A stretch of 64,000 nucleotides of DNA from NCBI RefSeq assembly GCF_040869045.1, contig NC_090319.1:361849739-361913738 (forward strand), written 5' to 3'. Origin of the DNA: Eurosta solidaginis. Lineage: Eukaryota > Arthropoda > Insecta > Diptera > Tephritidae. Shown here one piece after another: positions 11,326 to 22,274 of this stretch. Numbering within the stretch: the first letter of the stretch is position 1; every line of letters begins with the position of its first letter. A model generated the notes under the pieces. It was not told the DNA's origin. It ran no database searches and saw only the letters and a program-made list of their open reading frames with translations. Made by a program: the position numbers and the translations under genes.

Positions 11326-12559
11326 ACGTTGGCTTACCTGCATGAGTTTTAAGAAGTTTTTATCTTCTTTCTCTACCACCACCTCTCCTTGGACCCTCTC
11401 CACAAGTCCCTCGATCGAGTTAATAAAGGGGTTTGCTGTTGATGTTTTCAAACGGAAGGTACGCAGTGTTACAACTGGTGGTGAGTTCCAACCCCATCTC
11501 ATTTTTATTTTTGTTTTCATTTTAATTTTTCTTCGACACCGGTCCGGAGGAAGTAGGTACTCTAATGGTGGTAGTTTCGGCTACAAAAGTCCGACCAAGA
11601 CCCTAAAAATGGTACCACGGTTGGTGGATGGCACGCGGAGCTTGCTTCGTTTCTGCTTATTGAGGTAGGCTTTTGGAAAGTATCGTCGTGGCTGTGTGGT
11701 GATATCCGAATGCTGTAAGAGTTGGTTGGCTCAAATTTGGAGTTGCATTGCATCAGGATGCCATGACTTATAGATTGGAAGAGGTGTTATATAGACCCCC
11801 ACCTACACCAAGGTGATGATGCGTTCACTCAAACCGCAGGTACTTATGCCAAATTTAAAACTTTCACCATTTCCTTTTCCATAAAAGGTGGCCCTAAATG
11901 CGTGACTCCCCCATATCGAGTAAGGTGTCTTTACTCAAAGGCAGTTAGCTACGAGACGTGTACCTTTTGGACGGCCCAGAGGTCGTTAAAAACTGTACCG
12001 CGGGGAACAAAAGTCAGCTGTGATCTGTACATTTGATATACATGTATATTTATATATAGGTCTCGTCTCCTGTCCTTGGGCTCACCCCCAAGTGGAATAA
12101 TCGCGCTGAGAATCATTTATCCTCAAATGCGGTGAGAGAGTAGACCATGAAGTTTTTTTGTAGGTCGTCAGCTGAACATTCGATGGTTGTATGAGTGGGC
12201 CAGTGCTCATCTTGTCTTTAGGCCTCTTTAGAAATGCAAAGCGTTGAGCAAAGTCGTTTAGTGGAAACAATATCATATAGTTTGGAACTCGTCGTGGAGT
12301 TGCCATTTAAATAGAAATGGAGCGGTGTGGTGTAGATAAGCCCTCACCCTCACATTGAACAACCAACATCAGCCAATTGGTGAAAACTTTGTGGATTCTC
12401 TGTGTGGTTAGGTCATTTTTAGCATATGTACATGTAGATCTACACTAAACTCTCCCTCTTCCTCTTGCTGTTATTCGCTCCTTCCTCTCCTTTTAATTAA
12501 AAAATTGTTCAACCGAGTGATTCGCTGTTCTTTTGTACTTTTTTTTATGATTTTTGCAG
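11326..12559. other. Unassigned sequence flanking the L3 LINE
   Basis: Contains overlapping short open frames on both strands (for example 11342-11668 and 12082-12306). I recognise no domain in them. Part may be 3' ORF2 sequence of the minus-strand LINE that begins at 12560, or internal sequence of the Helitron-like element ending at 11294; I cannot decide. Confidence 0.35.
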
Positions 12560-13400
12560 GCGAGGGCCTGTTGCAATTCTTTTGCAGTCATCGGCATAGG
12601 AAAAATAATGACTCCTTTTATGGAGGAGGGAGCTTTTATATGTAGAAATTAAACAGAAGTGGGGAATAGACACCACCACGTGGTATTCCCTGTTGTCTTA
12701 GATTTTGTTATTTTGTTCATTAATTGTATCGACTCCTGCCAGCCACAAGACTTCCTACCTGTGTTTATCTATACCCCGTTTATTTGCATGACGTCTAGCC
12801 TCGTCAAGTTTAGGATGCATTATAAGTTACTCGCAGAAAGCACTTGCGCATTTCTTCGGGTTCGGCGGAGTTGTATCTTTAAATGCAATGAATATTTTAT
12901 CGTTTATTGTAGGAGTTCTTATTTTGGCCATTCCACATTGAAGGGAGCCGAAGCCGAAACGATGATCTTGTAAAACGGCCGCTTGCCTTGTAGGACATCG
13001 GTCCGAATGGGAAGGGAGATCAGAGCGCTAACCTCTTGGACAAAGTGACAATGGAAGTATATACGTTTATGATTTTGAGGTGAACATCGCCTAATTGGAC
13101 AGCTATGCATTTTAATTGCAAAGTTTTATCCCTACGGTAGATGTTAGGGTAGATTATTTTGCATGATATGATGGGTGATAAATTCGACAACTCCTCCTTT
13201 ACCCATCATTCGACTTTTCTGTGGGTGTTGTAACCAAAGAAAGTTTGTAGATCCGATCTGGGTGTTAGCTACAACTCTCGCTTAAATTGCGGATATGTGG
13301 ATATCATGCTGACGTAGGACGCCGTGGTTGTCTCTACTCGGCGGGTCAAATATGGGTCGGTGGGTCTTTATGGGTTAAGGCTTATGTTCTTGAGTTGTTT
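12560..13400 (-). pseudogene. Jockey/CR1-like LINE remnant (L3), endonuclease and reverse transcriptase
   Basis: Heavily broken minus-strand ORF2 of a non-LTR retrotransposon. Reading from high to low coordinates: an APE-type endonuclease stretch (13250-13025) with KGGVVEFITHH and IAVQLGDVHLKIINVYTS, a linker (12960-12840) matching the one in the 49340-50026 copy, then reverse transcriptase pieces GIPRGGVYSPLLFNFYI (about 12690-12635) and the catalytic YADD (12587-12598) followed by ATGPR. Stops and frame changes separate the pieces, and the segment between linker and RT motif B is deleted. The endonuclease nicks target DNA and the RT copies the element RNA in family members; this copy cannot encode either. 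Confidence 0.72.
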
Positions 13401-13934
13401 GGCTACTTTGTTGTGGTTGATATTGTAGTGATAAAGACACTCCTCGTAGGTATTGGATAGTATTATTGATGTTGATGGCTCTTTGCCGGATGCAAATCCG
13501 GTTCGTTCCGCAACAAGGTACTAGCCCGACCATCTCGGGAAGATTGAATATAAACTCATTGAAATTTCTAGTTCAGCTTGGGGGAGCATAAGTAGATGAT
13601 TCCATCCCACACGAGTACCTGTGCCTGAAAAGATGGTAAGGCGGGGTGGGGTCTGAGAATAGGATTTTTTTTTATCCATGCAACGGAGATAATGGTGGTG
13701 AGTTGAAGGCGCTGTTTTGCAATAGAAACAGGGGAAAGCTACGGAGATGTTTGCTGCCAGGTTGTGGCAGAAGTATATTAAGCGTGGGCTGCGGGATGCC
13801 CTTGGGCGCGATCAGAAATTCCCACAAAAAATCTACAAAGCTATCAGGGTCGACGAATATTTTGACCAAACCCAGATCATCACGGTCGAGGCAACCACCT
13901 TATGCACGTGATAAACTGAAAGGAGTATTCCAAG
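13401..13934. other. Unassigned, possibly 5' part of the L3 LINE
   Basis: GC-richer than its surroundings, as is typical of decayed LINE coding sequence. Open frames at 13646-13939 (plus) and 13672-13869 (minus) overlap each other and match nothing I recognise. Position upstream of the minus-strand endonuclease segment makes ORF1 of L3 possible. Confidence 0.3.
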
Positions 13935-14015
13935 TTTGATACGAGTTCAAGGCCAGAACAATAACTTTTTTTCTAATGATAAATATTGTTATTTTTTAAT
14001 TTTTCTATAATTGAT
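13935..14015. repeat. Dispersed repeat around GAGTTCAAGGCCAGAACAATAA
   Basis: Matches, in inverted orientation, 26803-26885, which lies directly downstream of the Helitron candidate. The core GAG(C/T)TCAAGGCC also forms both arms of the palindrome at 35903-36062. Confidence 0.55.
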
Positions 14016-14054
14016 TGTAATGCCAGGTTTTGTGAAAAACTTTCTATTGTAAAC

Positions 14055-14125
14055 ATTGTATAAGATTAGATTGCGAACGTATAATAAGGTTAGATTGTGA
14101 ACGTAGTATAAGATTAGTTAAGGGT
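14055..14125. repeat. Short minisatellite, ~27-bp period
   Basis: Two and a half units of GTATAAGATTAGATTGCGAAC, GTATAATAAGGTTAGATTGTGAAC and GTAGTATAAGATTAG. Confidence 0.6.
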
Positions 14126-14339
14126 AACCCTATAAGCACAACATATTCTGTAAATATTGGCAACACCAGATACTAATATAGAAGAAGATGGCGGAGCACT
14201 TCCGACTAGAGGAGAAAAGCGTCGACAACGTGGAAAACTACAATCCAAATAAAAAAATAATAAAATCAACATCCACGTATTTCAAACTACTTACTCTTCC
14301 AAAAACAAAAATACACTTTTTCAATTATAGAAAAATAAA

Positions 14340-14487
14340 AAAATTAAAAGATGATAAAAAAATTTTAAGGACTACTTTTATATAAATGGACCAAAAAATA
14401 GAAGGCAATTTTTCCTTTAGTATAGACATAATCTTGTTGTATTTGGACTAAAAAACTATAAGAATAGCTCTTGTAAAAGAATTTTGG
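14340..14487 (+). mobile_element. Foldback element FB4, left arm
   Basis: Inverted partner of the split right arm (18585-18608 joined to 21059-21178). Landmarks are AAGGACTACTTTTATATAAATGGACC, shortened here to ATAAATGGACCAAAAAATAG, CATAATCTTGTTGTA and AATAGCTCTTGTAAAAGAA at the inner end. The arm is older than the HINE-A copies inside it. Confidence 0.75.
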
Positions 14488-14608
14488 GATTTAAAACTAT
14501 TAAGGGGGAGCGCAATCTTTCAATTTAAGGCAAACTATGTACTTGGGATTAACTAATTGATTATTTAAAATTTAAACACGCGCTCTACCTTTATAATTTT
14601 AAATCCAA

Positions 14609-17600
14609 CAAGTAAGGAAGGCTAAGTTCGGGTGTAACCGAACATAACATACTCAGTTGAGAGCTATGGAGACAAAATAAGGAAAATCAATCTGGGGTAA
14701 CCCTGGAATGTGGTTGTATAACATGTGTATCAAATGAAAGGTATTAAAGAGTATTTTAAGAGAGAGTAGGCCATAGTTCTATGGATGAACGCCATTTAGG
14801 GATATCGCCATAAAGGTGGACCAGGGCTGACTCTAGAATTTGTTTGTACGATATGGGTATCAAATGAAAGGTGCTACTGAGCATTTTAAGAGGGAGTGGG
14901 CCTTAGGTCTATCGGTGGACGCCTTTTCGAGATGTCCCCATTAAGGTGGACCAGGGGTGATTCTATAATGTGTTTGTACGATATGGGTATCAAATGAAAG
15001 GTGGTAATGAGTATTTTAAAAGGGAATGGGCTTTAATTCTATAGGTGAACGCCTTTTCGAGAAATCGTCATAAAGGTGGACCAGGGGTGACTCTAGAATA
15101 TGTTTGTACGGTATGGGTATCAAACGAAAGGTGTTACTGAGCATTTTAAGAGGGAGTGGGCATGAGGTCTATAGGTGGACGCCTTTTCGAGATATCGTCA
15201 TTAGGGTGGGCCAGGGGTGACTCTAGAATGTGTTTGTACGATATGTGCATCAAACGAAAGGTGTTACTAAGCATTTTAAGAGGGAGTGGGCATTAGGTCT
15301 ATAGGTGGACGCCCTTTCGAGATATCGCCATTAGGGTGGGCCAGGGGTGACTCTAGAATGTTTGTACGATATGGGTATCAAACGAAAGGTGTTACTGAGA
15401 ATTTTAAGAGGGAGTGGGCATTAGGTCTATAGGTGGACGCCTTTTCGAGATATCGCCAATAGGGTGGGCCAGGAGAGACTCTAGAATGTGTTTGTACGAT
15501 ATGGGTATCAAATGAAAGGTGGTAAGGAGTATTTTAAAAGGGAGTAATCCTTAGTTCTATAGGTGGACGCCTTTTCGAGATATCGCCATAAAGGTGGACC
15601 AAGGGTGACTCTAGAATGTTTGTACGATATGGGCATCAAACGAAAGGTGTTACTGAGCATTTTAAGAGGGAGTGGGCATTAGGTCCATAGGTGGACGCCT
15701 TTTCGAGATATCGCCATTAGGGTGGGCCAGGGTGACTCTAGAATGTGTTTGTACGATATGGGTATCAAATGAAAGGTGGTAATGAGTATTTTAAAAGGGA
15801 GTAATCCTTAATTCTATAGGTGGACGCCTTTTCGAGATATCGCTATTAGGGTGGGCCAGGGTGATTGGGGAATGTGTTTGTACGTTATGGGTATCAAATG
15901 AAAGGTGGTAATGAGTATTTTAAAAGGGAGTAATCCTTAGTTCTATAGGTGGACGCCTTTTCGAGATATCGCCATTAGGGTGGGCCAGGTGTGACTCTAG
16001 AATATTTGTACGATATGGGTATCAAACGAAAGGTGTTACTGAGCATTTTAAGAGGGAGTGGACATTAGGTGTATAGGTGGACGCCTTTTCGAGATATCGC
16101 CATTAGGGTGGGCCAGGGGTGACTCTAGAATGTTTGTACAATATGGGTATCAAACGAAAGGTGTTACTGAGCATTTTAAGAGGGAGTGGACACTAGGTCT
16201 ATAGGTGGACGCCTTTTCGAGATATCGCCATTAGGGTGGGCCAGGGGTGACTCTAGAATGTTTGTACGATATGGGTATCAAACGAAAGGTGTTACTGAGC
16301 ATTTTAAGAGGGAGTGGGCATTAGGTCTATAGGTGAACGCCTTTTCGAGATATCGCCATTAGGGTGGGACAGGGGTGACTCTAGAATGTTTGTACGATAT
16401 GGGTATCAAACGAAAGGTGTTACTGAGCATTTTAAGAGGGAGTGGACATTAGGTCTATAGGTGGACGCCTTTTCGAGATATCGCCATTAGGGTGGGCCAG
16501 GGGTGACTCTAGAATGTTTGTACGATATGGGTATCAAACGAAAGGTGTTACTGAGCATTTTAAGATGGAGTGGACATTAGGTCTATAGGTGGACGCCTTT
16601 TCGAGATATCGCCATTAGGGTGGGCCAGGGTGACTCTAGAATGTGTTTGTACGATATGGGTATCAAATGAAAGGTGGTAATGAGTATTTTTAAAGGGAGT
16701 AATCCTTAGTTCTATAGGTGGACGCCTTTTCGAAATATCGCCATTAAGGTGGGCCAGGTGTGACTCTAGAATGTTTGTACGATATGGGTATCAAACGAAA
16801 GGTGTTACTGAGCATTTTAAGAGGGAGTGGACATTAGGTGTATAGGTGGACGCCTTTTCGAGATATCGCCATTAGGGTGGGCCAGGGGTGACTCTAGAAT
16901 GTTTGTACAATATGGGTATCAAACGAAAGGTGTTACTGAGCATTTTAAGAGGGAGTGGACACTAGGTCTATAGGTGGACGCCTTTTCGAGATATCGCCAT
17001 TAGGGTGGGCCAGGGGTGACTCTAAAATGTTTGTACGATATGGGTATCAAACGAAAGGTGTTACTGAGCATTTTAAGAGGGAGTGGACATTAGGTCTATA
17101 GGTGGACGCCTTTTCCAGATATCGCCATTAGGGTGGGACAGGGGTGACTCTGGTATGTGTTTGTACGATATGGATATCAAATTAAAGGTATTAATGAGGG
17201 TTTTAAAAGCGAGTGGCCCTTATATGTATATGTGAAGGCGTTCTCGCGATATCGACCAAAATGTGGACCAGGTGATCCAGAAAATCATCTGTCGGGTACT
17301 GCTAATTTATTTAACAGTATTCCTGCCAAGATTCCAAGGGCTGTTGATTTCGCCTTGTAGAACTTTTTCATTTTCTTCTACTTAATATGGTAGGTGTCAC
17401 ACCCATTTTACAAAGTTTTTTCCAAAGTTATATTTTGCGTCAATAATCCCATCCAGTTACCATGTTTCATCCCTTTTTTCGTATTTGGTATAGAATTATG
17501 GCATTTTTTTCATTTTTCGTAATTTTCGATATCGAAAAAGTGGGCGTTGTCATATTCGGATTTCGTTCATTTTTCATACCAAGATAAAGTGAGTTCAAGT

Positions 17601-18584
17601 AAGCACGTGAATTAAGTTCATTAAAGATATGTCGATCTATGCTCAAGTTATCGTGTTAACGGCCATGCGGAAGGACAGACGGACGACTGTGTATAAAAAC
17701 TGGGCGTGGCATTAACCGATTTCCCCCATTTTCACAGAAAACAGTTACGTCATAAAATCTATGCCCCTACCAAATTTCAAAATTATTGGTTAATTTTTGT
17801 TCGATTTATGGCGTTAAAAGTATCCTAGACAAATTGAATGAAAAAGGGCGGAGCCACGCCCATTTTGAAATTTTCTTTTATTTTTGTATTTTGTTGTACC
17901 ATATCATTACTAGAGTTGAATGTTGACATAATTTACTTATATACTGTAAAGATATTAAATTTTTTGTTAAAATTTTACTTTAAAAAAAATTTTTTTAAAA
18001 GTGGACGTGGTCCTTCTCCGATTTTGCTAATTTTTATTAATCGTACATATAGCAATAGGAGTAACGTTCCTGCCAAATTTCATCATGATATCTTAAACGA
18101 CTGCCAAATTACAGCTTGCAAAATTTTAAATTACCTTCTTTTAAAAGTGGGCGGTGCCACGCCCATTGTCCAAAATTTTACTAATTTTATATTCTGCGTC
18201 ATAAGTTCAACTTATCTACCAAGTTTCTTCGCTTTATCTGTCTTTTTTAATGAATTATCGCACTTTTCGATTTTTCGAAATTTTCGATATCGAAAAAGTG
18301 GGCGTGGTTATAGTCCGATATCGTTCATTTTAAATAGCGATCTGAGATGAGTGCTCAGGAACCTACATACCAAATTTCATCAAGATACCTCAAAATTTAC
18401 TCAAGTTATCGTGTTAACGGACGGACGGACGGACGGACATGGCTCAATCAAATTTTTTTTCGATCCTGATTATTTTGATATATGGAAGTCAATATCTATC
18501 TCGATTCCTTTATATATGTACAACCAACCGTTATCCAATCAAACTTAATATACTCTGTGAGCTCTGCTCAACTGAGTATAAAAA
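14609..18584 (-). mobile_element. HINE-A copy 4, longest copy with ~20 monomers
   Basis: Minus-strand, full-length 3976-bp copy. Its 3' end is at 14609 (CAAGTAAGGAAGGC on the plus strand, then GTTCGGGTGTAACCGAAC hairpin and ACTCAGTTGAGAG), its 5' end at 18584 (CTCAACTGAGTATAAAAA). The monomer array fills 14650-17275, the body 17280-18400, and (GGAC)n lies at 18419-18438. It sits in the loop of foldback FB4. An apparently open 170-codon frame at 17838-18350 is mirrored nearly residue for residue in copy 5 because the two copies are inverted duplicates; it contains no recognisable domain and I do not call it a gene. Confidence 0.92.
14650..17275 (-). repeat. ~128-bp satellite array with a 769-bp higher-order unit
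   Basis: About twenty head-to-tail monomers with boxes GACTCTAGAATG, TTTGTACGATATGGGTATCA, AAAGGTGTTACTGAGCATTT, AAGAGGGAGTGG and GACGCCTTTTCGAGATATCG. Monomer subtypes differ (GGGCATTAGGTCT versus GTAATCCTTAGTTCT). Private variants recur at a fixed 769-bp offset: TAGGTGTAT at 16059/16828, TTTGTACAATATGG at 16133/16902, GGACACTAGG at 16188/16957, GGTGGGACAGG at 16363/17132. That is a six-monomer unit duplicated in tandem. Confidence 0.93.
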
Positions 18585-18608
18585 TTCTTTTACAAGAGCT
18601 ATTGTTAG
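18585..18608 (-). mobile_element. Foldback FB4, inner piece of right arm
   Basis: TTCTTTTACAAGAGCTATTG is the reverse complement of the inner end of the left arm (about 14466-14487). It is separated from the rest of the right arm (from 21059) by HINE-A copy 5, and it forms the short spacer between the head-to-head copies 4 and 5. Confidence 0.8.
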
Positions 18609-21058
18609 TTTTTATACTCAGTTGAGCAGAGCTCACAGAGTATATTAAGTTTGATTGGATAACGGTTGGTTGTACATATATAAAGGAATCGAGATAGATA
18701 TAGACTTCCATATATCAAAATAATCAGGATAGAAAAAAAATTTGATTGAGCCATGTCCGTCCGTCCGTCCGTCCGTCCGTTAACACGATAACTTGAGTAA
18801 ATTTTGAGGTATCTTGATGAAATTTGGTATGTAGGTTCCTGAGCACTCATCTCAGATCGCTATTTAAAATGAACGATATCGGACTATAACCACGCCCACT
18901 TTTTCGATATCGAAAATTTCGAAAAATCGAAAAGTGCGATAATTCATTAAAAAAGACAGATAAAGCGAAGAAACTTGGTAGATAAGTTGAACTTATGACG
19001 CAGAATATAAAATTAGTAAAATTTTGGACAATGGGCGTGGCACCGCCCACTTTTAAAAGAAGGTAATTTAAAATTTTGCAAGCTGTAATTTGGCAGTCGT
19101 TGAAGATATCATGATGAAATTTGGCAGGAACGTTACTCCTATTGCTATATGTACGATTAATAAAAATTAGCAAAATCGGAGAAGGACCACGTCCACTTTT
19201 AAAAAAATTTTTTTTAAAGTAAAATTTTAACAAAAAATTTAATATCTTTACAGTATATAAGTAAATTATGTCAACATTCAACTCTAGTAATGATATGGTA
19301 CAACAAAATACAAAAACAAAAGAAAATTTCAAAATGGGCGTGGCTCCGCCCTTTTTCATTCAATTTGTCTAGGATACTTTTAACGCCATAAATCGAACAA
19401 AAATTAACCAATAATTTTGAAATTTGGTAGGGGCATAGATTTTATGACGTAACTGTTTTCTGTGAAAATGGGGGAAATCGGTTAATGCCACGCCCAGTTT
19501 TTATACACAGTCGTCCGTCTGTCCTTCCGCATGGCCGTTAACACGATAACTTGAGCATAGATCGACATATCTTTAATGAACTTAATTCACGTGCTTACTT
19601 GAACTCACTTTATCTTGGTATGAAAAATGAACGAAATCCGAATATGACAACGCCCACTTTTTCGATATCGAAAATTACGAAAAATGAAAAAATGCCATAA
19701 TTCTATACCAAATACGAAAAAAGGGATGAAACATGGTAAAGTAATTGGATTGTTTTATTGACGCGAAATATAACTTTAGAAAAAACTTTATAAAATGGTT
19801 GTGACACCTACCATATTAAGTAGAAGAAAATGAAAAAATTTTGCAAGGCGAAATAAAAAACCCTTAAAGTCTTGGCAGGTATTACATATATAAATAAATT
19901 AGCGGTATCCAACAGATGATGTTCTGGGTCACCCTGGTCCACATTTTGGTCGATATCTGGAAAACGCCTTCACATATACAACTACCACCACTCCCTTTTA
20001 AAACTCTCATTAATACCTTTAATTTGATAACCATATCATACAAACTCATTCTAGAGTCACCCCTGGTCCACCTTTATGGCGATATCTCGAAAAGGCGTCC
20101 GCCTATAGAACTAAGCCCCACGCCCTTTTAAAATACTCATTAACACCTTTCATTTGATACCCATATCGTACAAATATATTCTAAAGTCACCCCTGGTCCA
20201 CCTTTATGGCGCTATCTCGAAACGGCAACATCTAAAGAACGAGGGTCCACTCCCTTTTAAAAATACTCATTAACACCTTTCATTTGATACCCATATCGTA
20301 CAAACAAAGTCTAGAGTCACCCCAGGTCCACCTTTATTGCGATACCTCGAAAAGGCGCCCACCTATAGAACTAAGGCCCACTCCCTTTTAAAATACTCAT
20401 TAACTCCTTTCGTTTGATACCCATATTGCACAAACGAATTCTAGAGTCACCCCTGGCCCACCTTTATGGCGATATCTTGAAACGGCGTCCACCTATGGAA
20501 CTAGGGATTACTCCCTTTTAAAATACTCATTAACACCTTTCTTTTGATACCCATATTGTACAAACAAATTCTAGGGTCACCCCTGCTCCACCTTTATGGC
20601 GATATCTCGAAACGGCGTCCACCTATGGAACTAAGGATTACATCCTTTTAAAATACTAATTAACACCTTTCTTTTGATACCCATATTGTACAAACAAATT
20701 CTAGGGCCACCCCTGGTCCACCTTTATGGCGATATCTCGAAAATGTGACCACCTATTCAACAACCACCACTTTCTTTTAAAACCCTCATTAATACCTTTA
20801 ATTTGATACCCATATCGTACAAACACATTCTAGAGTCACCCCTGGTCCACCTTTATGGCTACATTCCTAAATGGCGTCCACCTATAGAACTATGGTCCAC
20901 TCCCTCATAAAATACTCTTTAATGCCTTTCATTTGATACAAATGTCATACGAACACATTCCAGGGTTTCCCTCGATTCATTTTCCCTTATGTTGTAACCA
21001 TAGCTCTCAACTGAGTATGTAATGTTCGGTTACACCCGAACTTAACCTTCCTTACTTG
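18609..21058 (+). mobile_element. HINE-A copy 5, complete, head-to-head with copy 4
   Basis: Plus-strand copy from TTTTTATACTCAGTTGAGC (18609) to CTTACTTG (21058). (GTCC)n lies at 18756-18780 and the monomer array at 19915-21000 has about nine units. The first ~1.3 kb is a near-perfect inverted duplicate of copy 4. Removing it joins 18608 to 21059 and restores a continuous foldback arm, so insertion was precise within a T-run and without a target duplication. Confidence 0.93.
19915..21000 (+). repeat. ~130-bp tandem array inside HINE-A copy 5
   Basis: About nine monomers with the family boxes TCTAGAGTCACCCCTGGTCC and TTTGATACCCATATCGTACA. Two adjacent units share a private CTATGGAACTAAGGATTAC-type variant (20495-20655), suggesting local duplication. 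Confidence 0.9.
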
Positions 21059-21178
21059 TTTAGTCAAAATTCAACAAGACTATGTCTGTATTAAAGGAAA
21101 AATTGCCTTCTATTTTTTGGTCCATTTATAAAAAGGTAGTCCTTGAAATTTTATTACCATCTTTTTATTTTCACTTTT
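21059..21178 (-). mobile_element. Foldback FB4, outer piece of right arm
   Basis: Inverted match to 14340-14450: GACTATGTCTGTATTAAAGG, TTTTTTGGTCCATTTATAAA and GGTAGTCCTTGAAATTTTAT. The arm is interrupted on its inner side by HINE-A copy 5. Confidence 0.8.
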
Positions 21179-21179
21179 T

Positions 21180-22205
21180 TAGTGCTGCCTACAAAAAGAT
21201 ATTTGGAAATTTGGTTTCTGACTCGCGGCCCAAGTTTAAGTTCTCTAGCTTACCGGGAAATTACATAAAAATAGATCGCAAAATTTCCCGTTTTTAAAGG
21301 ATCTGCAGTTATCTTGACTAGCGCGTCACCTATTGTCACCAGGCTTCTAACTAAGTGCCAAGTTTCAAGTCTCTAGGTAACCGGAGGTTAGATAAATATG
21401 GATGGAAAGATTCCCAAATTAAAATTTGTTTTCTTACCATCTCGATCCGCGTACGCCATCTAGCAAATTTTTTTTGATCAAATGTTGCATTGTCACCGGG
21501 TTCTGACCCACAGCCATAGTTCCAAGTCTCTAGCTCACCGGAAAGTTACTCAAAAATCGATCGGAAGATTCCCCTCGTTTTTCAGTGATTTGTAGTTGTC
21601 TCAATTAGTACGTCACCTAGCGGAACTTTTGTTTTATATAAATTGTACTGTCACCAAGCCTCGAACTGTGTGCCAAGTTTCAAGTCTCTAGGTCACCGGG
21701 AAGTTAGTTAAAAACGGATTGAAAAATTCCCAAATCAAAACTAATTTTCTTAATATCACGATCGATGCGCCACCTATCGAAATTTTTTTGAAAAAATATT
21801 GCATTGTCATCGGTTTCTGACTCACGGCCCAAGTTTCATATCTCTAGCTCACCGCGAAGTTACTTAAAAATCGATCGCAAGATTCCCTGCGTTCTTTCAG
21901 GGATTTTCAGGGATTTTCGTTTATCTCGATTCGTCTGCCACCTGACAGCATTTTTTTTCCATGAATTGTAGTGCCATCGACTCGCAAACTATGTGCTAAG
22001 TTTCAAGTCTCTGGATCACCGAGAAGTTAGTTAAAAGTCGATCGCAAAATTTCAATTTTAAAATAAATTTTCTGTATATCTCGATCCGTGCTCCACCTAG
22101 CGGCTTTTGTTCACCTGAATTGTAATGCCTTCCAGATATGAACTAGGCTCTAAGTATCAAGTGTCTAGCTCAACGGGAAGTTACCGAAAAAGACTTTTCC
22201 GTGGG
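21180..22205. repeat. Alternating (dimeric) ~155-bp minisatellite
   Basis: Seven diverged units marked by CCAAGTTTCAAGTCTCTAG near 21231, 21356, 21526, 21674, 21830, 21990 and 22151. Two subtypes alternate: one continues AGCTCACCGGGAAGTTACTT then ATCGATCGCAAGATTCCC, the other AGGTCACCGGGAAGTTAG then GGATTGAAAAATTCCCAAAT. A CGCCACCTAGCGG-like box sits in each. The same monomer occurs singly in the FB1 arms and at 2560-2985. Confidence 0.8.
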
Positions 22206-22274
22206 TCATAAATTCGTATAGAAATGAGGGGACAAACATGAAAGCGACTTAATATAAAGGTATAAATAAATAAA

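Noticed and set aside
11342..11668. A 108-codon open frame with an antisense frame
   Set aside because: No domain recognised; it lies next to a Helitron-like end and a LINE remnant, so any coding signal is likely transposon-derived or chance.
14650..17275. Regular direct repeats that could suggest a CRISPR array
   Set aside because: The repeat unit is ~128 bp with no unique spacers, in clearly eukaryotic DNA inside a transposon. It is a satellite array.
17838..18350. A 170-codon open frame, with an almost identical one at 18847-19359 on the other strand
   Set aside because: Both lie in the body of head-to-head HINE-A copies. Shorter, shifted versions appear in other copies, and there is no domain and no codon-like variation. 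It is shared repeat sequence, not a conserved protein.
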